DNA from: Panulirus ornatus
Lineage: Eukaryota > Arthropoda > Malacostraca > Decapoda > Palinuridae
DNA: 64,000 bases
Direction of reading: 5' to 3'
Assembly (NCBI RefSeq): GCF_036320965.1
Contig: NC_092290.1
Location: 628,920 to 692,919, forward strand
A model generated the notes under the pieces. The model was not told the origin of the DNA, made no database searches, and was given only the letters and a program-made list of their open reading frames with translations. Position numbers and translations under genes: made by a program. Within the stretch, counting starts at the first letter, position 1. Every line of letters begins with the position of its first letter. Below are positions 54,478-64,000 of the stretch, one piece after another.

Positions 54478-57013
54478 TTATTTATTTATTTTGCTTTGTC
54501 GCTGTCTCCTGCATTAGCGGGGTAGCGCAAGGATTCAGACAAAAGAATGGCCCAACCCACCCACATACACATGTATATACATACACGTCCACACATGCAA
54601 ATATACATACCTATACATCTCAATGTACACATATATATACACACACAGACATATACATATGTACACATGTACATAATTCATACTGTCTGCCTTTATTTAT
54701 TCCCATCGCCACCTCGCCACACATGGAATAACAACCCCCTCGCCCCTCATGTGTGTGAGGTAGCGCTAGGAAATGACAACAAAGGCCCCATTCATTCACA
54801 CTCAGTCTCTAGCTGTCATGTAATAATGCACCGAAACCAAAGCTCCCTTTCCACATCCAGGCCCCACAGAACTTTCCATGGTTTACCCCAGACGCTTCAC
54901 ATGCCCTGGTTCAATCCATTGACAGCACGTTGACCCCGGTATACCACATCGTTCCAATACACTCTATTCCTCGCACGCCTTTCACCCTCCTGCATGTTCA
55001 GGCCCCGATCACTCAAAATCTTTTTCACTCCATCTTTCCACCTCCAATTTGGTCTCCCACTTCTCCTCGTTCCCTCCACCTCTGACACATATATCCTCTT
55101 GGTCAATCTTTCCTCACTCATTCTCTCCATGTGCCCAAACCATTTCAAAACACCCTCCTCTGCCCTCTCAACCACACTCTTTTTATTTCCACACATCTCT
55201 CTTACCCTTACATTACTTAATCGATCAAACCACCTCACACCACATATTGTCCTCAAACATCTCATTTCCAGCACATCCACCCTCCTGCGCACAATTCTAT
55301 CCATAGCCCACGCCTCGCAACCATACAACATTGTTGGAACCACTATTCCTTCAAACATACCCATTTTTGCTTTCCGAGATAATGTTCTCGACTTCCACAC
55401 ATTCTTCAATGCTCCCAGAATTTTCGCCCCCTCCCCCACCCTATGATTCACTTCCGCTTCCATGGTTCCATCCGCTGCCAGATCCACTCGCAGATATCTA
55501 AAACACTTTACTTCCTCCAGTTTTTCTCCATTCAAACTTACCTCCCAATTGACTTGACCCTCAACCCTACTGTACCTAATAACCTTGCTCTTATTCACAT
55601 TTACTCTTAACTTTCTTCTTTCACACACTTTACCAAACTCAGTCACCAGCTTCTGCAGTTTCTCACATGAATCAGCCACCAGCGCTGTATCATCAGCGAA
55701 CAACAACTGACTCACTTCCCAAGCTCTCTCATCTACAACAGACTTCATACTTGCCCCTCTCTCCAAAACTCTTGCATTCACCTCCCTAACAACCCCATCC
55801 ATAAACAAATTAAACAACCATGGAGACATCACACACCCCTGCCGCAAACCTACATTCACTGAGAACCAATCTCTTTCCTCTCTTCCTACACGTACACATG
55901 CCTTACATCCTCGATAAAAAGTTTTCACTGCTTCTAACAACTTTCCTCCCACACCATATATTCTTAATACCTTCCATAGAGCATCTCTATCTACTCTATC
56001 ATATGCCTTCTCCAGATCCATAAATGCTACATACAAATCCATTTGCTTTTCTAAGTATTTCTCACATACATTCTTCAAAGCAAACACCTGATCCACACAT
56101 CCTCTACCACTTCTGAAACCACACTGCTCTTCCCCAATCTGATGCTCTGTACATGCCTTCACCCTCTCAATCAATACCCTCCCATATAATTTACCAGGAA
56201 TACTCAACAAACTTATACCTCTGTAATTTGAGCACTCACTCTTATCCCCTTTGCCTTTGTACAATGGCACTATGCAGTTATTCTGCCAATCCTCAGGTAC
56301 CTCACTATGAGTCATACATACATTAAATAACCTTACCAACAGTCAACAATACAGTCACCCCCTTTTGTAATAAATTCCACTGCATTACCATCCAAAGCTG
56401 CTGCCTTGCCGGCTTTCATCTTCCGCAAAGCTTTTACTACCTCTTCTTTGTCTACCAAATCATTCTCCCTAACCCTCTCACTTTGCACACCACCTCGACC
56501 AAAACACCCTACATCTGCTACTCTTATCATCAAACACATTCAACAAACCTTCAAAATACTTACTCCATCTCCTCACATCACCACTACTTGTTATCACCTC
56601 CCCATTAGCCCCATTCACTGAAGTTCCCATTTGTTCCTTTGTCTTACGCACTTTATTTACCTCCTTCCTAAACATATTTTTATTCTCCCTAAAATTTAAT
56701 GATACTCCCTCACCCCAACTCTCATTTGCCCTCTTTTTCACCTCTTGCACCTTTCTCTTGACCTCCTGCCTCTTTCTTTTATACATCTCCCAGTCATTTG
56801 CATTATTTCCCTGCAAAAATCGTCCAAATGCCTATCTCTTCTCTTTCACTTATAATCTTACTTCTTCATCCCACCACTCACTACCCTTTCTAATCTGCCC
56901 ACCTCCCACTCTTCTCATGCCACAAGCATCTTTTGCGCAAGCCATCACTGCTTCCCTAAATACATCCCATTCCTCCCTCACTCCCCTTATGTCCTTTGTT
57001 CTCACCTTTTTCC
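54478..57013 (-). mobile_element. RTE-like LINE copy, 5' truncated, long 3' UTR
   Basis: Sense minus from reference residue about 305 to the long 3' UTR and tail (54478-54900). A one-base loss near 56340 (ACCAACAGTC in place of ACCAACCAGTC) separates the RT frame from the linker frames 56539-56333 and 56816-56478; other small lesions lie near 56525 and 56570. The RT core is intact, unusual for a long-UTR copy. Confidence 0.9.
54897..56339 (-). CDS. LINE reverse transcriptase, open (older subfamily)
   Basis: 480 codons, reference residues about 531-998 with a C-terminal extension (RGQRAVNGLNQGM) because the usual stop codon after VVYRG is not present. Contains PLYKGKGDKSECSNYRG, AFMDLEKAYDRVDRD, GLRQGCVMSPW, LLFADDTALVADS, YLRVDLAADGT and the C-terminal blocks. 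The nuclease is lost. The long-UTR subfamily is therefore not entirely ancient. Confidence 0.8.
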   Translation of the reverse strand: MVRLFNVCMTHSEVPEDWQNNCIVPLYKGKGDKSECSNYRGISLLSIPGKLYGRVLIERVKACTEHQIGEEQCGFRSGRGCVDQVFALKNVCEKYLEKQMDLYVAFMDLEKAYDRVDRDALWKVLRIYGVGGKLLEAVKTFYRGCKACVRVGREERDWFSVNVGLRQGCVMSPWLFNLFMDGVVREVNARVLERGASMKSVVDERAWEVSQLLFADDTALVADSCEKLQKLVTEFGKVCERRKLRVNVNKSKVIRYSRVEGQVNWEVSLNGEKLEEVKCFRYLRVDLAADGTMEAEVNHRVGEGAKILGALKNVWKSRTLSRKAKMGMFEGIVVPTMLYGCEAWAMDRIVRRRVDVLEMRCLRTICGVRWFDRLSNVRVREMCGNKKSVVERAEEGVLKWFGHMERMSEERLTKRIYVSEVEGTRRSGRPNWRWKDGVKKILSDRGLNMQEGERRARNRVYWNDVVYRGQRAVNGLNQGM

Positions 57014-59194
57014 TCATGCTTTTCCCTGTAACTTAATTCTCTTAATTTTGGTGACTGTACCAACATATTGTCATTCCTCATGTGTAACTGTATGTCCAAG
57101 GTTCGTCGGGGTTTCATTTCAACAATTACTCTAGTTTTCTTTCAAATGTTCTTAAAGTCACACCAAGTATATTTCTTAATTTTTCCAGATAATGGTTTAC
57201 ATAAGTTTTCCAGATTTGTTTCAGGACACTCATTTTTAGTATCTTTTTGTTACATTTTTGGGAATAATTCCCACCAATTTTGTATCTTCCTGGCTGAGTT
57301 GCTTCTTTTTTGCTCTCATGGATACATTATCAAATGTCACTCCCTCCTTCTTCGTAGACTGTAGAGGTTGAGACCTTTCAAACCATCAATTTTACATGTG
57401 AAAAAATGCTGTTTCTTCTAACTTGTGTATTTCTGTCTCTTCAATTAGTGACTTCCTACTTATACTATACAGTGAAAATGTTCAAAACTTGGTTTCCTTC
57501 ATGTGAAAGTTCTCATTATCACACCACTCATTACTTGGCTTGAAATATCTTATCAGTGTTCCGCTTGAGACAATTTTTTCATTTACAATAACTTCTATAT
57601 CTTTGCAATTTTCTTTGTGATTACTTTCCTTGTAGGCCCTTGAGGAGGATGCTTATATAATGTTATTCATTCCTTTAATCTATGTGCTCATCCAATACAT
57701 TCAGGGGGAAGATGATATTACCTGTATGACAACATTCTGCTCAAATGCACTACCCGTATTTGTGTTCCCAGTGATTCAAGATTGTCACTCAAGTACTGTT
57801 CTGTGCAAGCATTACCATCTGAGTGTTCCATGAGCCAGGGCATTACAGGTACTGTGAAGCCATTATCATCCTAAGTGTCACATGATCCAGGGTACAGGAA
57901 GCGTTTGTACAATAATATACCCTGATTCATTCTACACAGTTCTTTGTTTAACCTCTGATGCTGTAAGCAATGAAATATTACTAAGCATGCAGGAGGTTAT
58001 CTTAGTATCCCTATTTTCTTTAACACTTTTGTCATAGGGATCTGGAGGCTTGACAGTTGGCCTGAGCAAAATAATGGCATCTGCCTCTAGATTCTCAATA
58101 TTGGAATCTGAAGTCTCTCCCTGTTGGTTTTGAATAATGACTATTACGTTTACCACTCCTTGTGTATGGTGAATGTACACTAGAAGGGATCTATGTAGAG
58201 CATAGGCTACCCAGAATCCTGCAGGGGCACCCCCAGCTCCAGTATGGTTCCAAGGCTCCTTCAGAGGCACCACAATTCAGCAGAGGTTTCAGGCTTTAGC
58301 ATGGGCACTTATGTTGTAGGTTAACATTTGTTCCCTAGATTGGAACAGTAGAAAACAGAAAGGATTCATGTAGAGACATGGTACACAAACTTGTTTATTT
58401 ACTAAGAATAAAGTGCCAGATTGTGATATGAGTGTTGGACATCAATCACTTGAGAGTTTCTTGGAGTTAACATATTTGAGATGTATTATCAGTGAGGATC
58501 TTTGAATATACTTGAGAGGTGCTATTAGTGAGGATCCATTGGTAACACACTTTGTAATTATACAAATCTTCTAACAATTATCACAGGTTTTGACATTTGT
58601 CATTGTGTAAGAAAAGTTTTGTTGCTGATCTCTCTATTGCCAGTGATGTTCTTGGCGATGAATGGTGTATGACTTTACTATGTTATATTCTTAACTATGA
58701 CTACCCCTTCATTTTCACCTTAAAAGTCCTCTCACTCTTCTTTTAGCTCTATTTAAGTGTATAAGGACTTGAATGTAGGAGTACTCTTTTTAAGTGTATA
58801 AGGACTTGAAAATAGTAGTGTCTTCAGCTATCTGATGAAATATCTCAATACTGAATAATGTAAACTGAATATTATATTTGGGGAAATCATTCTCAGATTT
58901 TGCCAGTAATAGCAGCAATTGACAGCACAGCAAATACCTAAGAAATTATAATACTGGGATCACTGAAGAAAACAAAAGTTGGATTGAGTTCGTACCTACA
59001 CATTATGAAGCTATCCAGACAGTGTCACTCCAGAATTTGTCACCAGACATAACTGTAACAAAGCATGTCCCAACTAGAACCAGTCTAAGGACAGTAAGCA
59101 ATCTGGAGACACTTTATGATGAATCAATAGACTTTATATGGTCAATAATTAATATGTAGAAAACCATTCAGCATTCAGGTTACTAGCATTTTTG
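57014..59194. other. Unrecognised sequence
   Basis: No LINE or SINE match and no convincing exon. A 22-bp block is repeated at 58752-58773 and 58789-58810. A minus-strand open frame at 57932-58273 lacks splice context and known motifs. Confidence 0.4.
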
Positions 59195-59800
59195 GCTAGC
59201 CATGAACCTAGCTTGGATCATTTTGGGAATCAAGTCAAAGGCCATCTTCAATGCATCCTCATTTTCACTAAATTACATCTTTGTTACATTCTCAGTTTCA
59301 CTACACCCTTACGTTAACTGTAATCTAATTTTTCTGACAATTATTTTGTCTATAACCTTATCTACACTATGCCTTCATCTTCACAGCAACTGATCTTCAC
59401 TACACCCTTAAGATATTATTATTTCCTTGAGGATGTCAAAATCCATCTTCAAAACACTCACCCTCACTCTACCTTGTACCTTTGCTGACCCCCTTATCAC
59501 TTCACCCTTACGTTTACTATAATATTTTTCACTACATTCTCATCTTCATTTCTAAGGCCATGATCATTTCACCCCATTGGCCCATCCTAGGGTTTAGAAT
59601 GTTTATATGACAAGGTAACTTTTTTGCAAAGGTATACAGACAGATATACAAACACCATTACTCATACCACCTACTTTGGCTTACTGTAAACCTAGCTTGG
59701 ATCCCTTAATGGGTCAGGTCAAAAAGGCCATCTTCGCTAACTTATATCCTCACTATAACCTCATCTTTATTACACTGTAATCTTCATTACAATCTTATCA
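59195..59800. repeat. Direct repeat pair of an unnamed family
   Basis: AACCTAGCTTGGATC followed by GTCAAAGGCCATCTTC-type sequence and runs of CATCTTCA/CACTACACC occurs at 59208-59300 and again at 59690-59790 (GGTCAAAAAGGCCATCTTCG). The sequence between is built of similar CTTCA/CACTAC phrases, so this is a degenerate repeat array or two copies of one element. Confidence 0.65.
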
Positions 59801-59814
59801 CCACATATTCATGC

Positions 59815-60105
59815 TTGCTTGTCTTCATCCATTCCTGGCACTACCATGCCTCACAGGAAACAGCATCGCTACCCCCTGCTTCAGCAAGGTAGCACCATGT
59901 CCTACATTAGCAAGGTAGCATCAAGAGCAGATGCCTGAGCCTTAGAGGGAAAATCTTCATGTGGCCCCTTCTCTGTTCCACCTTTTGAAAAAGTAAAACA
60001 GGAGGGGAGGACTTCTAGCTCCCCACTCCTACCCGTATTAGTCACCTTCTGTGACATGCTGGGAGTACATGGGCAGTATTCTTTCTCAACTATCCCAACA
60101 GATTG
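59815..60105 (-). mobile_element. Extended, older SINE copy
   Basis: Sense minus: degenerate head (59990-60105, GGGAGTACATG for the usual GGGAATACGTG), A-run, GAACAGAGAAGGGGCC, AAGGCTCAGGCATCTGCTC, a decayed tail, then the extension GGTAGCGATGCTGTTTCC and GTGCCAGGAATGG. With 50671-50990 and 38597-38712 it defines the extended form. Confidence 0.78.
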
Positions 60106-62099
60106 ATCAACAGATAGATAGATATAAACCACCATTACTGTTATGTAGATGTACTTGGATGATTAGGATTGGTTATTAGATAATTAATTAGTCTGAGGAG
60201 TTAAAAGTTGGTAACTAGTCGTTGAAGAGTCTGCAACTAGTAATGTCTGTTTAAAAACATTCCAGAGCCAGGGTCTTTAACCAATTATTTTTTTGTACTG
60301 CAGACAGAGCAGGCTTGCCTCAAACAAGAATAGGAAGAGTACGAAGTGAATCAGTTCATATGATGCCAAGCGATAACAAATAGACAGTTCCAACACACCA
60401 TAAAACACAAACTCCCAATTAATTCCTCTTCCGTGCAAAACTCTGAAACATATCAATTATGCAAAAATTTTGAAATAAACATATGGGGCCAAAGATCAAA
60501 TTTCTACTTGAGAGGGAGAAAGAATCCCAAGACAAGTAAAGATTAGAGCTATGCAAGTTGAGATTCTCCAATTCTGAAAGGAAAATAGTTCCTAGTACAG
60601 CCCTGTATGATGAAAGAACACCACTTAAATGCCTCAGTATAAGGGATATGTGCCAATGTCAATTAAGTGAATTCTTTCTAACAAAACATACAGAGCAAGA
60701 TTGATTCCTTTTTTGTTAGGAAAGGTAGATGTAACTTCTTAACATCTAAATCAGTAAACAGAATATGTTGGTTAACTGCATCAGTTAATTAGCTGAAAAA
60801 TTCTACAACCTTTGTCACTCAATAAAGATGGATGAATTAAGAAAATGTATAGATTTTTACTCTGCCACTATATGAGAAGAAAACTAAAAGAGCACAATGA
60901 ATCATTGCCACATGGGGATATGACCTCATTGCAATAGTTTGCTGTAAAACAGAGTTACACTGCTCCAATTCATACACTGACAGCATGAAAGAAAACTGGA
61001 TTAACTTTGCCATTCAGGATATGAACAAGTGGATAGGTTGAGGGAGCAGCTCTAAGGTAGGAGGTAGTGGTGGCAGGCATTTTTGAAAAGGCAGCATGTC
61101 TGAAGAAGATAGCAAGCAATACCTGGAAACTATCTCATATATAATCTTTTATAAAATTATTATGAAACTTCTATACATGAAGGTGAAAGACAGCACTTTC
61201 AGTGTAAGGCTATCCAGTCCAGACAACAATGGCAAAACAAATTCATGAACTCTTTCACAGGCTTGTAAACGATGCACAATATATCAGAGCATAAATTTTC
61301 ATATTATGATTCTTACAGTATTCAGCAATGTGAGAACAAGAATAGAATGCTCCCGTAGAGTGAAGGCAGGAATCTGAAATAGTAAGATAAATTTCATCAT
61401 CAGTTTGGCTGGGAGCTCACATGAGATGCAAGAAAAAATGAGAGCCAAGAAGCAGACCAAGGAGATATTACCAAAAAGAGTTTTCTTAGTAATATAAAAG
61501 ATCAAGAACATAAAAACTGAACATAATGAAATATGCCTCCATTGCTTAATGGGGAGGTAGGACATGTTGCACTGAGTGTGCTGGCTGCCTTGATGTGCCC
61601 AGACCAAGGAGTATACTGGAGATGACATTCACCAGGCTAATATGCTGGCTGCACCAGGTATGCCCCTTATCATCCACAATCCTTAGCCTACACTATAATG
61701 AAATTGGACCCTGGCAAGGAAGAGCTACACAGCTTGTGGGTCACCCATAAAGCCACTACAACCAATATCTTCCCTGGTCGGGCTCAGCAATTGCACCAAA
61801 TATGGAACTCTATATCATTACCACACAGTCAAAGAAGAAGGAACTGCAAAGACAAAATCTGCAAATTCATTGAAAAAGGCACTTAAATTTCACGCTAAGA
61901 GATTACAGGATTACCACAAAGTTCAGCTGGAACTTGGGGTGAAGGAAACTTATTAAGGTAAATACACTCCCCAACTTATCATGTAGAATTTACTTTTACT
62001 TTTGGGGTCTTAACTTACCTATATGTGAAGGGTCTTCATTACCTTCATATTCTACTGAGTGCAGTTACTGAAATTAGGGGACTAGGGTGTTTATTTTGG
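60106..62099. other. Unrecognised sequence
   Basis: A/T-rich, no repeat family or exon recognised. A plus-strand open frame of 62 codons at 61698-61886 has no known motif or splice context. Confidence 0.4.
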
Positions 62100-62300
62100 T
62101 GCTTGTGGGGGGAGGGGGGAATGACTTAGGGTACAAAGCAAAGAGTGCTAGGAGGGCCAGGACCTGTAGTACAAGCTTGTAGTCCTTGAAGCCAGGACCT
62201 GGGGTACACACTAGGAGTACTATGAGCCACAGGACCTGAGGTACTAGCTAGGGGTACTATGAGCCAAGATGTGAGTTACCAAGTGAACTACAGAGGAGGG
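62100..62300. repeat. Degenerate tandem repeat, unit about 50 bp
   Basis: Variants of GCCAGGACCTGGGGTACA and CTAGGAGTACTATGAGCCA occur three to four times. Confidence 0.7.
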
Positions 62301-62399
62301 GAAACAAAGGAGACTCTACATGAATTGGGTAAAGGCTGGCACAGGGGTGTGTGTTGGGTGTAGGAGTAAAACTGGTATGGTAGTGTACTGGGATAAGTA

Positions 62400-63360
62400 A
62401 TAGGACTAAGTAAACTAGAGTGGATGGAGAAATATCATTATGGACCAAGAGTGAGTAGACAAGTTTCAGGAAAAAGCACAAGAGTGAATGGAGGTAACAG
62501 GATGGAGGACAAGAGTGGATGGAGAAGTAACAGGTTGGAGCAGAAGTGGATAGAGAGCTAACATGGCAAAGCAAAGGAGTGGATGGAGAGGCAGCAAGGT
62601 AGAATAGGAGGGGATGAAGTTGATTAGTTATATGGACTTTAGGAATATCGACTGCCTGGTTCATTAAGGCTGTCAAGTTTTAACCACCAGTCAAATAAGT
62701 GTGAACACATAAATCTCCTCACGTGCTTAAGACAATGCTCTGACCTTATACACCCTCACTATGTATATGATCCTTGGTGGAGAGGTAGCATGAATAACTG
62801 GAGCAGAAGAGTAGATCGAAAGGTAATGTAACAGGGAGCAAAGTAGATGGAAAGATAACACCACAAAATGCAGTAAAGAGATGGATGGGGTGGTAAGAAC
62901 AAGTGGACCAAAGGGTGGAAAGAAGAACAAAGCGAATGAGTCAGAGGGATAAATGGGAACGAGAAAGGTAAACAAAAAGGTGAATATGTTGAAAATATCA
63001 AGTGGAATTAAAGGGTAAGAGAGAGGTAAGATGGAAGAGATGAGGCTAAAGGTTAGAATGGGTGTGAAGTTTGCAGCAGAAGGACAGATAAGGATGATAT
63101 ACCACAACAGATGGACAGACTATGCATGACAAGTAAAAACAGAGGAATGTTAAGGAAGCAGCCACCAAGAAGTGGTAAGGGGGTAGATGGGGAGAGAAAC
63201 CAGGAGTGGACAGCAGGGTTAAGGCTGGATCATGAGTCAAGTGGGGACCAGAAGGTACAACACATTGAGGAAAGCAGGGCAGAAAGGGAGGCTATACAGT
63301 AAGTGAGGCAGAGTGAAGGAGGCAAGGTAAGGAAGACAGGATGAGGAAGGCAAAGTAAGA
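62400..63360. repeat. Purine-rich degenerate repeat region
   Basis: Repeated phrases such as GAGTGGATGGAGA, GTAACAGG and GGCAAAG on the plus strand, strongly G/A biased. No coding potential is credible; the long minus-strand frames are C/T-rich translations of it. Confidence 0.65.
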
Positions 63361-63609
63361 ACTATATGTTATGAAGCAGCTGTGGATGGTGGAGGAACTG
63401 TTCATGGTGGGGGACTGTGGATGGTGGGGGGGGGGGGATTGCTGTAGCGTCTGCGAAGTGAGGGAAGATTGAGAACGGCGAGGGGGTGGCAGGAAGGGTG
63501 GCTATTGACAGCAGGGATCTGTTGAAGGTGGAGGGCTATGGCCACTGTGGGAGCTGCCAGGGTTATGGATGGTGGGTCAGGCCTGCCAATGTAGAGGCAT
63601 TTGAACGGT
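63361..63609. other. G-rich sequence with a poly-G run
   Basis: GGTGGGGGACTGTGGATGG-type phrases and a G-run of about 13 at 63428-63440. No gene recognised. Confidence 0.5.
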
Positions 63610-63870
63610 GAGACTTACTGAAAAAATAAAGGTGGTGAAGTGTGGTAGAGTTTTGCAGGACGAGGGCTGTGAAATGTGGTAGAGCTGTGCAGGACGGGCG
63701 CGGTGAATTGAGGTAAAGCTCTGCTGGATGGGGACAGTGAAGTGTGGTAGAGCTGTGCAGGATAGGGGTGGTGAAGTATGGTAAACCTGTGCAGGTTGAG
63801 GGTGGTAAGGGGTGGGAGAGCTGTGCAGGGCCCGGGTCTTGTGTGGTGGTAGGGTATGAGAGTTCTGTAG
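63610..63870. repeat. Minisatellite, unit about 45 bp
   Basis: Five or so variants of GTGAAGTGTGGTAGAGCTGTGCAGGA with GGGGGCGGTGAA-like spacers. Confidence 0.85.
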
Positions 63871-63894
63871 GATGGGGCTCGTAAATTAAAGATG

Positions 63895-64000
63895 GTGTCA
63901 ACGGTGGTAGTAATGGAAGGTGGTGTGGACGATGGTAGTAATGGAAAGTGGTGTGGAGGATGGTAGTAATGGAAAGTGGTATGGACGATGGTAGTAATGG
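63895..64000. repeat. Minisatellite, unit about 30 bp, running off the window
   Basis: Repeats of GATGGTAGTAATGGAAAGTGG, nearly identical, continuing to the last base. Confidence 0.9.

Noticed and set aside
57932..58273. Minus-strand open frame of 113 codons
   Set aside because: No splice context, no recognised domain and no repeat of the cysteine pattern of the neighbouring gene.
62257..63240. Minus-strand open frames up to 139 codons near the end of the window
   Set aside because: They are Ser/Pro/Leu-rich translations of a purine-biased degenerate repeat, without motifs or splice signals.

Overview
The window is eukaryotic intergenic/intronic DNA, very rich in transposable elements. Long introns, dense young LINE copies, many (TA)n/(CA)n tracts and a trace of the arthropod telomere unit TTAGG suggest an arthropod. 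A decapod crustacean seems most likely, but that is inference from repeat style and cannot be proved here. Nothing looks bacterial or viral.

Host gene: three short exons on the minus strand (46978-47200, 27226-27363, 21253-21458) have consensus splice sites, compatible intron phases and a cysteine pattern typical of GDNF-receptor-alpha/GAS1 domains. Together they encode about 187 residues of a GFR-alpha-like receptor. The introns between them are about 19.6 kb and 5.8 kb. The gene must continue beyond both outer exons, but no further exon was recognised.

Dominant mobile element: one family of non-LTR retrotransposon (single ORF, apurinic endonuclease plus reverse transcriptase, RTE-like) supplies roughly 30 copies or fragments in both orientations. 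The best full-length copy is 12666-15984 on the minus strand: about 3.3 kb, a 998-residue reading frame and one 2-base deletion. A second copy at 30102-33203 has an uninterrupted frame but lacks the first 31 residues. I number residues of all other copies against this 998-residue reference. An older subfamily has a long 3' UTR; the younger one has a short 3' UTR.

Partner element: a short (about 245 bp) SINE-like element shares the LINE's 5' head and its 3' tail, so it is best explained as an internally deleted LINE derivative mobilised by the LINE. It also exists in an extended, older form that matches the older LINE 3' UTR.

Layout: 1-540 unrecognised; 540-20785 almost continuous LINE copies, including six consecutive minus-strand elements from 11151 to 20785; 20785-27406 host exons with old L2/CR1-like and LINE relics; 27407-46100 LINE/SINE mosaic with a nested insertion, a twin-priming inversion and an L2/CR1-like remnant; 46100-49165 host exon and a 1.5 kb minisatellite; 49170-57013 LINE copies and a chain of SINEs separated by (TA)n; 57013-64000 mostly unrecognised sequence with an old SINE, short dispersed repeats and purine-rich degenerate minisatellites at the end.
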